Shown here: piece by piece, positions 49,663 through 58,874 of the stretch
Layout: every line of letters begins with the position of its first letter
Position numbering within the stretch: the stretch's first letter is position 1
NCBI RefSeq assembly: GCF_018381315.1
Contig: NZ_JAGZSD010000019.1
Span: 1 to 64,000, forward strand
Source of the DNA: Anaerostipes sp.
Lineage (GTDB): Bacteria; Bacillota; Clostridia; Lachnospirales; Lachnospiraceae
DNA length: 64,000 bases
Reading direction: 5' to 3'
The notes under the pieces: model-generated
Database searches by the model: none
The model's input: only the letters and a program-made list of their open reading frames with translations
Told to the model about the DNA's origin: nothing
Translations under genes and position numbers: made by a program

Positions 49663-52590
49663 CTACTTTAGTTTCTTTTTCAAGATCAGGATACAGGCTG
49701 CAGAAGCCAGCAGCACAGACGGCCACAATCTAAGATCTGCAGTGTCACCTGCCTTCACCGGTTTAGAATGACTGCCTGCCCCGGTGTTTTGGTGTCCGCT
49801 GTCCGCCGTCCTGGTTTTTTCCTTCTTTGACCATTTTGCATAGAGGGTAAAGGAATCCTGCACTTTCGTTTTAAAATCATATACTTCTTTCCCGTCTTTA
49901 TCTAAGCACCAGTCTATAAATGCAGATCCTTTTTTAACAGGATCTTTTGGTTTCGTGATGACAGTTCCGTATTTGACTGTTTGAGGGGATATCTTTGTTC
50001 CTCCCTGGCTGTCAAATGTGATTTCAACATTTTCCGAGGTGAGAACTGCATAAGTGGAGAAACTCTGTGCATAGAGTTCAATACTTCCATTTTTACGGTT
50101 TACGTTTTCTGCCGTAAGGATCTCTGCCTTCCCGTTATGGACATGGGCGATTCTCACAGCTTTTTCCCTGATCCATGAAGGATCCACATGGAGCTCAAAC
50201 AGCAGAGGGGTTTCCAGCGTGGAAAGATTTATGTTTTCTACCCGCCGGACCGTGCCGTCCGGTGATTCGACACGGACAGAAACCGCCACCGAAAGATCAA
50301 AATATGCAGCAGCCTGTTCGTCTGCCCGCATGACAGAAGCAAATTTATTCTGCTCATCTTTGGCAGCCTGCTCTTTTCTTTCTGCCTGCAGGGAAAGGAC
50401 GGTAATGACGGAATCATCTTTTTCTGCTGAATCCAACAGATCTTTAATTCTTCTTGCGTCTTCTGCACTCATTCCAGCAGGCACTTTTCCTGCGGCTATT
50501 TCATTCATAATCGTTTTGGCCTGCCGGGCTGATTCAGTGACCGATGTATCTGAGACAGTGACACCCGTACCGTCCGGAGATAATTCAGGCACTTCTATCT
50601 GGATGTTTGGATCAGAGGCAAGAGGTGTTAAATTCCAGCGGGCTGTATAAACCGTCGTTCCAGCAGGGAATTTCTCCGGCAGCAGTGCTGCTTTCCTGCC
50701 TTTTTGGTCAAACCATCCTGCAAAGCCGTAACCTTTAGGGGCCGTAACCTTTGGCATGGTTCTGTCACGGATGACTTCATCTGTTTTTCCCACCTTGTCA
50801 GGGATTGTAATGTCATCTGTCTCTGTTTTAAAGACGATTCTGGATTCTTTTGGGGAGTAAACAGCGGTGTATGTTTTCTTCCCTTCAGAATGTACAGCAA
50901 TGGTCACTTCCTTTTGAGGGATACTGATACCGTTCCCGGTCCATCCAACAAAATCGTATCCTTCCTTTTGTGGGTTCACCAAAGTAAAGGCACTGTCAAA
51001 ATAAGTGTATCCGCTGGGATTTTTTCTGCCTTCAGGCAGTTTTCCGCCGGCGTAATCATAGGTCAGTGAATAAGTGCGGGGGACAACGCTATAGAGGTTT
51101 TCCTTGTCCTTTTCTTTTTGGCACTCAAAATGAACTGCACAGTAGGCGTCTGAGAGAATACTTGAAAAACGGCCGCCGGAGACTGCCATCGCATCATTGC
51201 CGGAAAGAGTGTCAAAGATGACCGCTTCTTTCTGAGCTCCGGAGATGACCCTTAAGTCTTTGTTTTCTCCCTGATAAATTTGTATTTGGTTTATTAATGT
51301 TTCCTGGTTATTGGTGCTGTATTCCCGGATCGCTGTATGATGGAGGCTTTTTAGAATACCGCCTGTAATGGAAACATCCAAACTTTTTGCGGCACCGTAT
51401 TCTCCGCCTCTGGATACAACAGACAGAGCAGCCCCGTCCAAAATGGAACCGTCGCTGGGATCACCAGGAGATATAGAATCAGCAGCAGCTGTGATCATTC
51501 CGCCGGTGACAGACAGACTGCCTGCTCCGCAAAACTGGATCCCGTTTACACCTTCTATAATTCCTCCGCTGACGGTCAGATCACCGTCCTGCGGATGATA
51601 AATTGCTGTTCCGTCATTGCCCATTGCCCTGACTGTCCCGCCGTTGACTGTGGTATCGGTTGCGTCATTGGTACCGTTTCCGGCAATGCCAAAAGAACCG
51701 CCCTCTATGAGTCCTCCGTTGATGACAAGTTCAGGTCTCCTGTTATCTTTCATGTTACTGATGATATTGATTCCGGCTGTGCCGCCTTTGATCAAAGTAT
51801 TCTTTCCGGAGACTGTGACCTGCGGCACAGATCCATTAGTCAAAGTGGCATTCTTTTCGATTCTCATGCCTGTACTGGAAATATCAGTTACTGGGCGGGC
51901 TTCCAGCTTTACATTGTCAAGGATTACATTCCCGCAGCTTCGGACATAAAGCGGCATGCATATACCCATCGCATCATAGTCACGGTCACAGCTGCTGTAG
52001 ACAGTTCCATCCTTGATGGTTACTGTGATACCGGCTGTATTGTATTTATTAATAAGGATCGTATAATTTTTCAAACCGTCGATACTGTGTCCGTTCAAAT
52101 TCAGCGTGATGGATTTATCTATTGTATAATATCCCACTTTGGCCGGAATATCTTTTAATAAGATAATCTCCTCTCCGGCCAATACCTTTCTCAGTGCGGT
52201 CGCGAAATCAGTATAAAACACTTCTTCTTCGCCGCGGATGATTTTTGCTATATTGTTGTCCTCTTCTGCGTATGGAGACGGAGTTCCGGCAGTGCGGGAA
52301 ATGGCTGCAGTGGTCTTTTCAGCAGTTTTGCCTGCTGGCTTGGTTTCTTTTACAGATTCGGAAGTCTTTTGAAGAACCACGGAGGTTTCAGCTTCGCTGG
52401 ATTGTTCCTCTGTCCTGGGTTCCTCAGTCTCTTTAACAGTACTTTCCAGCAGTTCTGTTGAAGCAGCCGGTTCAGCTGCATCATCCGGAGCTTCAGCATT
52501 TTTTGCATATAACACAAATCCGTTCATGGACAATGCTGCAGAAAAAAACAGAACCAGCAGACGATTTCTAAAGTGCTTGTTTTTTTTCAT
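49663..52590 (-). CDS. Large surface protein with beta-helix and InlB-type repeats
   Basis: 975 residues. A signal peptide (about 1-33) is followed by a Glu/Thr-rich stretch (34-110). A pectate-lyase-like right-handed beta-helix spans about 120-480 (LNLNGHSIDGL, VNGGTVRAMGNDGTAIYH, LTVSGGIIEGVNGIQF). Listeria-Bacteroides/InlB repeats follow (YDFVGWTGNG, GFAGWFDQKG near 550-650; ITFDSQGGTKISPQTVKYG near 870). The C-terminus has AGDTADLRLW, one membrane segment and KKKLK, with no LPxTG. Likely an adhesin or glycan-binding wall-face protein. The start lies behind its own divergent promoter. Confidence 0.85.
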   Translation of the reverse strand: MKKNKHFRNRLLVLFFSAALSMNGFVLYAKNAEAPDDAAEPAASTELLESTVKETEEPRTEEQSSEAETSVVLQKTSESVKETKPAGKTAEKTTAAISRTAGTPSPYAEEDNNIAKIIRGEEEVFYTDFATALRKVLAGEEIILLKDIPAKVGYYTIDKSITLNLNGHSIDGLKNYTILINKYNTAGITVTIKDGTVYSSCDRDYDAMGICMPLYVRSCGNVILDNVKLEARPVTDISSTGMRIEKNATLTNGSVPQVTVSGKNTLIKGGTAGINIISNMKDNRRPELVINGGLIEGGSFGIAGNGTNDATDTTVNGGTVRAMGNDGTAIYHPQDGDLTVSGGIIEGVNGIQFCGAGSLSVTGGMITAAADSISPGDPSDGSILDGAALSVVSRGGEYGAAKSLDVSITGGILKSLHHTAIREYSTNNQETLINQIQIYQGENKDLRVISGAQKEAVIFDTLSGNDAMAVSGGRFSSILSDAYCAVHFECQKEKDKENLYSVVPRTYSLTYDYAGGKLPEGRKNPSGYTYFDSAFTLVNPQKEGYDFVGWTGNGISIPQKEVTIAVHSEGKKTYTAVYSPKESRIVFKTETDDITIPDKVGKTDEVIRDRTMPKVTAPKGYGFAGWFDQKGRKAALLPEKFPAGTTVYTARWNLTPLASDPNIQIEVPELSPDGTGVTVSDTSVTESARQAKTIMNEIAAGKVPAGMSAEDARRIKDLLDSAEKDDSVITVLSLQAERKEQAAKDEQNKFASVMRADEQAAAYFDLSVAVSVRVESPDGTVRRVENINLSTLETPLLFELHVDPSWIREKAVRIAHVHNGKAEILTAENVNRKNGSIELYAQSFSTYAVLTSENVEITFDSQGGTKISPQTVKYGTVITKPKDPVKKGSAFIDWCLDKDGKEVYDFKTKVQDSFTLYAKWSKKEKTRTADSGHQNTGAGSHSKPVKAGDTADLRLWPSVLLASAACILILKKKLK

Positions 52591-52656
52591 TTCCTATCAC
52601 CCCTTTTTCCTAACCCCTTTTTTAAGAAAAAACGAAAAATAATTTGTTATTTTTAG

Positions 52657-52684
52657 TTTATACTTCCAGTTTAAATACTGTCAA
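52657..52684 (-). promoter_or_regulatory. Promoter of the surface-protein gene
   Basis: On the minus strand TTGACA (52684-52679), a 16-base spacer, then TATAAA (52662-52657). It diverges from the MGMT promoter. Confidence 0.6.
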
Positions 52685-52716
52685 GTAGTATGTCAAACTT
52701 CCCTGTCTTACTTGAC
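52680..52716. promoter_or_regulatory. Inverted repeat between the divergent promoters
   Basis: GTCAAGTA (52680-52687) is the reverse complement of TACTTGAC (52709-52716). Each arm overlaps one of the two -35 boxes, which fits a shared operator, although TTGAC alone explains part of the symmetry. Confidence 0.4.
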
Positions 52717-52740
52717 TGGGCAGGTATTGGAAGATAGAAT
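52712..52740 (+). promoter_or_regulatory. Promoter of the MGMT-family pair
   Basis: TTGACT (52712-52717), 17-base spacer, TAGAAT (52735-52740). Confidence 0.65.
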
Positions 52741-52783
52741 AAAATTACGAAGAAAATTGTCATACAGGGAGGGATATGTGCTG

Positions 52784-53092
52784 ATGAAAAAGATTTTAGA
52801 TGAATCACTGATCTACGAAATTCTCTCTGTAGTGGAGGAAATCCCGGAAGGAAATGTCGCTACATACGGGCAGATTGCAAGGCTGATCGGCAGAGACAAA
52901 AATTCCAGATTAGTCGGCACAGTGCTCCGCAGGGCCGCTTTCTACGGGGAATACCCCTGTCACCGGGTTGTCAATCACGCCGGGCGGCTTGTTCCCGGAT
53001 GGACAGAACAAAGATATTTATTGGAACAAGAGGGAGTTTCTATGAAAAATGACACTCATGTTGATTTGAAACGATTTCAATGGGACTGCTAA
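52784..53092 (+). CDS. Small MGMT-family protein (methyltransferase DNA-binding domain only)
   Basis: 102 residues, the minimal Ada/MGMT C-terminal domain. It has EIPEGNVATYGQIARLIGR and RLVGTVLRRA (recognition helix), and the active-site loop YPCHRVVNHAGRLVPGW with the acceptor cysteine. ATL proteins of this size usually lack the cysteine; this one keeps it. It may repair or flag O6-alkylguanine. The frame extends to 52712 but that part covers the promoter; GGGAGGG supports 52784. A full-length Ogt follows 21 bases later. Confidence 0.85.
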   Translation: MKKILDESLIYEILSVVEEIPEGNVATYGQIARLIGRDKNSRLVGTVLRRAAFYGEYPCHRVVNHAGRLVPGWTEQRYLLEQEGVSMKNDTHVDLKRFQWDC

Positions 53093-53113
53093 AGGGGCAG
53101 AAGGAGAAAGATT

Positions 53114-53653
53114 ATGATTTACACGGCACATTATGATTCTCCGGCAGGACGGATTCTGCTGGCTGCAAAGGATGGTGCATTAGCAGGGCTGTGGATCGAG
53201 CACCAAAAATATTTCCTTGGGTCTGTGAAGGAAGAACAAAAGGAGCAGGAGAACCATCCTGTTTTGGTGCAGGCAAAGACATGGCTGGACCGTTATTTTG
53301 CAGGGGAAAAGCCTGAGATAACAGAGCTGAAGCTTTCTCCTGCGGGAAGTGAATTCCGTCAGGCAGTATGGGAGATCCTCTGCCAGATTCCATATGGGCA
53401 AGTGACAACCTACGGAGAAATATCCCGAAAAATAGCCTTGAAATCAGGCAGGAAGCAGATGTCAGCGCAGGCCGTAGGCGGCGCAGTGAGCCATAATCCC
53501 ATCTCTATTATCATTCCCTGCCACAGAGTAGTGGGTTCCAACGGAAGCCTGACCGGTTACGCAGGAGGAATCGATAAAAAGATTCAGCTGCTCACTCACG
53601 AAGGAGCAGACATGGAAGGGCTGTTCATACCCAAAAAAAGCACAGCAAAATAA
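53114..53653 (+). CDS. ogt: Methylated-DNA-protein cysteine methyltransferase
   Basis: 179 residues, normal length. The N-terminal RNase H-like domain (MIYTAHYDSPAGRILLAAKD) precedes the DNA-binding domain with IPYGQVTTYGEISRKIA, AQAVGGAVSHNPISIIIPCH and the acceptor motif PCHRVVGSNGSLTGYAGG. It takes the alkyl group from O6-alkylguanine onto its own cysteine. Second gene of the MGMT pair; ribosome binding site GGAGAAAG. Confidence 0.93.
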   Translation: MIYTAHYDSPAGRILLAAKDGALAGLWIEHQKYFLGSVKEEQKEQENHPVLVQAKTWLDRYFAGEKPEITELKLSPAGSEFRQAVWEILCQIPYGQVTTYGEISRKIALKSGRKQMSAQAVGGAVSHNPISIIIPCHRVVGSNGSLTGYAGGIDKKIQLLTHEGADMEGLFIPKKSTAK

Positions 53654-53780
53654 GGACAAAAGGGGCTGCCCCACTAACTGATTGAATCAAATCCTAAAAG
53701 TCAGACCAAAATCTAACAATTAGGAGGTCACATCAATTACTTAGTATGGCAGTGCCTTTTTTCTTTTATTAGAGATATGG

Positions 53781-53809
53781 TTGCATTCCCTGAAAGATTC
53801 TGCTAGAAT
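53781..53809 (+). promoter_or_regulatory. Distal promoter of uvrB-uvrA
   Basis: TTGCAT (53781-53786), 17-base spacer, TAGAAT (53804-53809). Transcription would start near 53816, inside the LexA box. Confidence 0.65.
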
Positions 53810-53814
53810 GGAAG

Positions 53815-53826
53815 GAACATACGTTC
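53815..53826. promoter_or_regulatory. LexA (DinR) box
   Basis: GAACATACGTTC fits the Firmicute SOS box GAACRNRYGTTC exactly. It covers the start point of the distal uvrB promoter, so LexA would block it until DNA damage. Confidence 0.75.
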
Positions 53827-53903
53827 TTGGCACTTTGGATGAAAAGAAGTACGGAGCCAAATAAATTACCAATAATGTGAACATACTAAATAGTCTTTTA
53901 TTA

Positions 53904-53912
53904 TGTTATACT
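53904..53912 (+). promoter_or_regulatory. Proximal extended -10 promoter of uvrB
   Basis: TGT-TATACT (53904-53912), an extended -10 with a poor -35. It lies 78 bases downstream of the LexA box, so it could give basal transcription. The rest of the 343-base gap holds no gene; an AGGAGGT at 53722-53728 has no start codon behind it. Confidence 0.4.
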
Positions 53913-53996
53913 AGGTCAATATATATGAAGTAAGGGCGGATGACAAATGTTTTTAGGATTTTGTTGAACATATCATTGCAAAGGAGGCTTTGAGCT

Positions 53997-55982
53997 ATGG
54001 ATCATTTTGAATTAGTATCTGAATTTGAGCCCACCGGAGACCAGCCGGAGGCAATCGCACAGCTGGTCTCCGGATTTAGAAAAGGAAACCAGTTTGAGAC
54101 TCTTCTGGGAGTTACGGGTTCAGGCAAGACCTTTACCATGGCAAATGTTATTAAGGAGTTGAATAAACCAACCCTGATTATCGCACATAACAAAACGCTG
54201 GCTGCACAGCTGTACAGCGAGTTTAAAGCGTTTTTCCCCCATAATGCAGTAGAATATTTTGTTTCTTATTATGATTACTATCAGCCGGAGGCTTACGTTC
54301 CTTCCACAGATACTTTTATTGAGAAGGATTCTTCAGTCAATGATGAGATAGATAAGATGAGACACAGTGCCACAGCAGCTCTTATTGAGCGGAAGGATGT
54401 TATCGTGGTCTCCAGCGTGTCATGTATTTACGGTATCGGTGACAAAGAAAGCTACACGGAAATGATGATCTACCTGAGGCCTGGTATGGAAAAGGACAGG
54501 GACCAGGTGATCGATGAACTGATTAATATCCAATATGTCCGCAACGAGCTGGATTTTAAACGGGGCACCTTCCGCGTAAAAGGAGATGTTCTTGAGATTC
54601 TCCCTATATCCACCTTTGAAGAAGCGGTGAGAGTTGAGTTTTTCGGAGACGAAATTGAGCGCATTGTTGAGTTTGACGTGCTGACCGGGGAAGTAAAGAG
54701 GAGTATCAATTTCCTGGCAATTTTTCCGGCTTCCCATTATGTTGTGCCTCAGGAGCAGATTGAGCGTGCTATCACGGATATTAAAAAGGAAATGGCAGAG
54801 CGGGTAAAGTATTTTCAGGAAAATGACCAGCTCATTGAAGCACAGAGGATTGCAGAGCGGACAAACTTTGATATTGAGATGATGAGAGAAACCGGATTCT
54901 GTTCCGGCATAGAGAACTATTCCAGGCATCTCACCGGCGGGAAGCCGGGGGAACCGCCTAATACACTGATTGATTTCTTCGGGGATGACTTTCTGATCAT
55001 CGTGGATGAGTCTCACATTACGGTGCCGCAGATCGGCGGCATGTATTCCGGAGACCAGTCCAGGAAGTCTACGCTGGTAGACTTTGGATTCCGCCTACCG
55101 TCAGCAAAAGATAACCGTCCGCTGGAGTTCAGTGAGTTCGAGAGTAAGATTGACCAGATGCTGTTTGTGTCTGCTACGCCGAACAAGTACGAGGCAGAGC
55201 ATGAGCTTCTCAGGGCAGAGCAGATTATCCGCCCGACCGGTCTGTTAGATCCTCCGATTGATGTGCGCCCGGTGAAGGGGCAGATCGATGATCTTTTGTC
55301 TGAAGTCCATAAGGAAACGGAGCAGGGACATAAAGTTCTTGTAACCACGCTTACAAAGAGGATGGCAGAAGAGCTGACTGATTACATGAGGGAAGTGGGA
55401 ATCCGTGTAAAGTACCTGCATTCCGATATTGATACTCTTGAGCGGACGGAGATCGTCAGAGATCTCAGGATGGATGTATTTGACGTATTGGTGGGGATCA
55501 ACCTGCTGAGAGAAGGTTTGGACATTCCGGAGATTACACTGGTTGCCATTCTGGATGCAGACAAAGAAGGCTTTTTAAGATCTGAGACATCTCTGGTCCA
55601 GACAGTAGGACGTGCAGCCAGAAACAGTGAAGGACATGTTATCATGTATGCGGATAAAATGACCGATTCCATGAAAGCTGCCATCAGTGAGACTGAGAGG
55701 CGGCGGGCGATTCAGGACCAGTATAATAAAGAACATGGGATTACCCCGCAGACAATTAAGAAGGATGTCCGTGACCTGATTAAGATTTCTGAGGACGAGG
55801 ACGAAGTACAGGCAGATGAAAAAGACGTTGAGTCTATGAACAGGAAAGAACTGAAAGAAAACATAGAACGGCTCACAAAGAAGATGAATAAAGCGGCAGC
55901 AGAACTGAACTTCGAGGAGGCAGCAGCGCTTCGTGACGAGCTGAAGGAATACAAAATTGCTTACAGAGATTATGATAAGTAA
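53997..55982 (+). CDS. uvrB: Excinuclease ABC subunit B
   Basis: 661 residues, normal length. Walker A GVTGSGKT (about 40), the beta-hairpin region YYDYYQPEAYVPSTDTFIEK, DESH-type box VDESHITVPQIGGMYSGD and motif VI QTVGRAARNSEGHVI. A C-terminal UVR domain (about 620-655: LTKKMNKAAAELNFEEAA) binds UvrC. It verifies damage in nucleotide excision repair. uvrA follows nine bases later; a LexA box lies upstream. Confidence 0.96.
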   Translation: MDHFELVSEFEPTGDQPEAIAQLVSGFRKGNQFETLLGVTGSGKTFTMANVIKELNKPTLIIAHNKTLAAQLYSEFKAFFPHNAVEYFVSYYDYYQPEAYVPSTDTFIEKDSSVNDEIDKMRHSATAALIERKDVIVVSSVSCIYGIGDKESYTEMMIYLRPGMEKDRDQVIDELINIQYVRNELDFKRGTFRVKGDVLEILPISTFEEAVRVEFFGDEIERIVEFDVLTGEVKRSINFLAIFPASHYVVPQEQIERAITDIKKEMAERVKYFQENDQLIEAQRIAERTNFDIEMMRETGFCSGIENYSRHLTGGKPGEPPNTLIDFFGDDFLIIVDESHITVPQIGGMYSGDQSRKSTLVDFGFRLPSAKDNRPLEFSEFESKIDQMLFVSATPNKYEAEHELLRAEQIIRPTGLLDPPIDVRPVKGQIDDLLSEVHKETEQGHKVLVTTLTKRMAEELTDYMREVGIRVKYLHSDIDTLERTEIVRDLRMDVFDVLVGINLLREGLDIPEITLVAILDADKEGFLRSETSLVQTVGRAARNSEGHVIMYADKMTDSMKAAISETERRRAIQDQYNKEHGITPQTIKKDVRDLIKISEDEDEVQADEKDVESMNRKELKENIERLTKKMNKAAAELNFEEAAALRDELKEYKIAYRDYDK

Positions 55983-55991
55983 GGAGATACT

Positions 55992-58817
55992 ATGAAGAAG
56001 GATGTTATCCGAATCAAAGGGGCCAAAGAGCACAATCTAAAGAATGTAGATTTAGAGATACCAAGGAACGAATTTGTTGTCCTTACAGGACTGAGCGGTT
56101 CCGGCAAGTCCTCTTTGGCATTTGATACGATTTATGCAGAAGGCCAGAGACGATATATGGAGTCTTTGTCTTCTTATGCAAGGCAGTTTCTCGGACAGAT
56201 GGAAAAACCGGATGTTGACAGCATTGAAGGATTGTCTCCGGCGATCTCTATCGACCAGAAGTCAACAAACCGCAATCCCAGATCTACAGTAGGAACTGTG
56301 ACAGAGATTTATGATTATTTCCGGCTGCTGTATGCCAGGATTGGGATTCCCCACTGTCCTAAGTGCGGAAAACCTATCAGCAAGCAGACTGTGGATCAGA
56401 TGGCTGACCGGATCATGGAACTGGAAGAGGGAACAAAGTTCCAGCTTCTTGCGCCGATCGTCAGAGGAAGGAAAGGCAGACATGAAAAGATCTTCTCCAA
56501 TGCCAAGAGAAGCGGCTATGTAAGGGTCAGAGTCGATGGAAATATCTATGATCTGGAAGAAGAGATTACACTTGATAAAAACAAAAAACACAATATCGAG
56601 ATTGTAGTGGACCGTCTGGTTGTCAGGGAAGGAATCGAGAAGAGACTTACAGATTCTATTGAGACGGCGTTAGACCTGGCAGACGGTCTGATGACTGTGG
56701 ATATCATCGGCGGAGAGCCGATGAACTTCAGCCAGAGTTTTTCATGTCCGGACTGCGATATCAGCATTGACGAGATTGAACCAAGGAGTTTTTCCTTTAA
56801 CAATCCATTTGGAGCGTGCCCGGTCTGTCACGGTTTGGGTTATAAAATGGAGTTTGATGTGGATCTGATGATTCCGGACCAGAAACTGAGCATTGCAGAA
56901 GGTGCCATCCAAGTGATGGGATGGCAGTCCTGTACAGACAAAAAAAGTTATACAAGAGCGATCCTGGATGCCCTTGCCAGAGAGTACAAGTTTGATCTGA
57001 ATACACCGTTTAAGGATTATCCAAAGAGGATCAGAGATATTATTCTTTATGGGACCAACGGAAAAGAGGTAAAGGTTCATTATACCGGGCAAAGAGGACA
57101 GGGCATCTATGATGTATCCTTTGAGGGTCTGATCCGAAATGTGGGCCGGAGATACAGAGAGTCTTCTGAGTCTATGAAGGCAGAGTATGAGAACTACATG
57201 ACAGTGACGCCGTGTGAAGAATGTCATGGACAGAGACTGAAAGCAGAGTCACTGGCTGTCACTGTGGCAGGGAAAAATATTGCCGAGATGTGTGAGATGT
57301 CTGTGGGAGAGATTCTGATTTTTCTGGATGAGATGGAACTGACAGAACGCCAGCAGTTTATCGGAAGCCAGATACTGAAGGAAATCAAGGCCAGGGTAGG
57401 GTTCCTTAATAATGTAGGACTGGAATACCTGACTCTTTCCAGAGCGACCGGCACGCTTTCCGGAGGTGAGGCTCAGAGAATCCGCCTGGCAACACAGATC
57501 GGTTCAGGTTTGGTGGGTGTCGCATATATTTTGGATGAGCCAAGCATCGGTCTCCATCAGAGAGACAATGACAAACTGATCAATACCCTGAAGAACTTAA
57601 AGGATTTAGGAAACACCTTGTTGGTGGTGGAGCATGATGAAGATACAATGCTGGCAGCAGACCACATTGTAGATGTAGGTCCGGGAGCAGGGGAGTACGG
57701 CGGGGAGATCGTAGCCCAGGGAACAGCTCAGCAGATCATGAAGAATAAAAAGTCCATCACAGGTGCATATCTAAGCGGAAGGATCAAGATACCGGTTCCG
57801 GAGGAACGGAGAAAGCCGGCCGCATGGATGAAAGTGATTGGGGCAAGGGAAAATAACCTGAAGAATATTGATGTGGATATTCCTCTGGGAGTGTTCACCT
57901 GTGTGACTGGTGTATCCGGTTCAGGAAAGAGTTCTCTCATCAATCAGATTGTCTATAAAAGGCTGGCAAAGGAACTGAACCGGGCCAAGATAAAAGCAGG
58001 GAAACATACTGACATTGAGGGATTCGACCAGCTGGATAAGATTATTGATATTGACCAGTCGCCGATCGGACGTACTCCAAGATCCAATCCGGCAACCTAT
58101 ACCGGTGTTTTTGACCAGATCCGGGATTTGTTTGCCATGACAAAGGATGCAAGAAGCCGGGGATACAACAAAGGGAGATTCAGTTTCAACAAAAAAGGCG
58201 GAAGATGTGAAGCCTGTGCCGGTGACGGTATCATAAAGATCGAGATGCATTTCCTTCCTGATGTGTATGTTCCCTGTGAAGTCTGCCAGGGGAAACGATA
58301 TAACCGGGAGACTTTAGAGGTCCTTTATAAAGGAAAGAGTATCTATGATGTATTGGATATGACTGTGGAGGAAGCCTGCGAGTTCTTCGCCAGCATTCCG
58401 AGCATCAGCCGGAAGATGGAAACATTGAGGGATGTGGGACTTTCTTATATCCGTCTTGGGCAGCCGTCTACACAGCTGTCCGGGGGTGAAGCACAGAGAA
58501 TTAAGCTGGCAACCGAGCTTAGTAAAAGAAGTACCGGAAAGACGATCTATATATTGGATGAGCCTACCACAGGACTCCATTTTGCCGATGTCCATAAGCT
58601 GGTTGATATTTTAGGCAAGCTTACAGAAGGCGGAAATACGGTGATTGTTATTGAGCATAATCTGGAAGTTATCAAAACTGCTGACTATATCATTGATATC
58701 GGGCCGGAAGGCGGAAACCGGGGAGGAACTGTTGTAGCTCAGGGAACTCCCGAACAGATATGTGAGTCTGAACAGTCTTACACAGGAAAATATTTAAAAA
58801 AATATCTGGAAAATTAA
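55992..58817 (+). CDS. uvrA: Excinuclease ABC subunit A
   Basis: 941 residues. Two ABC ATPase units with Walker A GLSGSGKSSLAF (about 32) and GVSGSGKSSLIN (about 640), signatures LSGGEAQRIRLATQ and LSGGEAQRIKLATE, and zinc fingers CPKCGKPI, CPDC...CPVCHGLG and CEACAGDG...CEVCQGKRYN. It scans DNA for bulky damage and loads UvrB. Co-transcribed with uvrB and closed by a terminator. Confidence 0.96.
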   Translation: MKKDVIRIKGAKEHNLKNVDLEIPRNEFVVLTGLSGSGKSSLAFDTIYAEGQRRYMESLSSYARQFLGQMEKPDVDSIEGLSPAISIDQKSTNRNPRSTVGTVTEIYDYFRLLYARIGIPHCPKCGKPISKQTVDQMADRIMELEEGTKFQLLAPIVRGRKGRHEKIFSNAKRSGYVRVRVDGNIYDLEEEITLDKNKKHNIEIVVDRLVVREGIEKRLTDSIETALDLADGLMTVDIIGGEPMNFSQSFSCPDCDISIDEIEPRSFSFNNPFGACPVCHGLGYKMEFDVDLMIPDQKLSIAEGAIQVMGWQSCTDKKSYTRAILDALAREYKFDLNTPFKDYPKRIRDIILYGTNGKEVKVHYTGQRGQGIYDVSFEGLIRNVGRRYRESSESMKAEYENYMTVTPCEECHGQRLKAESLAVTVAGKNIAEMCEMSVGEILIFLDEMELTERQQFIGSQILKEIKARVGFLNNVGLEYLTLSRATGTLSGGEAQRIRLATQIGSGLVGVAYILDEPSIGLHQRDNDKLINTLKNLKDLGNTLLVVEHDEDTMLAADHIVDVGPGAGEYGGEIVAQGTAQQIMKNKKSITGAYLSGRIKIPVPEERRKPAAWMKVIGARENNLKNIDVDIPLGVFTCVTGVSGSGKSSLINQIVYKRLAKELNRAKIKAGKHTDIEGFDQLDKIIDIDQSPIGRTPRSNPATYTGVFDQIRDLFAMTKDARSRGYNKGRFSFNKKGGRCEACAGDGIIKIEMHFLPDVYVPCEVCQGKRYNRETLEVLYKGKSIYDVLDMTVEEACEFFASIPSISRKMETLRDVGLSYIRLGQPSTQLSGGEAQRIKLATELSKRSTGKTIYILDEPTTGLHFADVHKLVDILGKLTEGGNTVIVIEHNLEVIKTADYIIDIGPEGGNRGGTVVAQGTPEQICESEQSYTGKYLKKYLEN

Positions 58818-58820
58818 AAA

Positions 58821-58855
58821 ACTGCCGGACATGCATTGCATGCCGGCAGTTTTTG
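58821..58855. terminator. Terminator between uvrA and spoVT
   Basis: ACTGCCGG-A-CATGCA pairs with TGCATG-CCGGCAGT (58821-58850), followed by TTTTTG. On the minus strand AAAAA before the stem also gives a T tract, so it may serve both genes. Confidence 0.85.
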
Positions 58856-58874
58856 TACGGCGTATCAGTTTTTT

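Noticed and set aside
51368..52158. Plus-strand frames opposite the surface protein
   Set aside because: Shadows of the repetitive beta-helix coding sequence; no ribosome binding sites and no domains.
53808..53864. 18-codon frame starting at the uvrB distal -10 box
   Set aside because: Its start codon lies upstream of the expected transcript start, so it would not be translated from that promoter.
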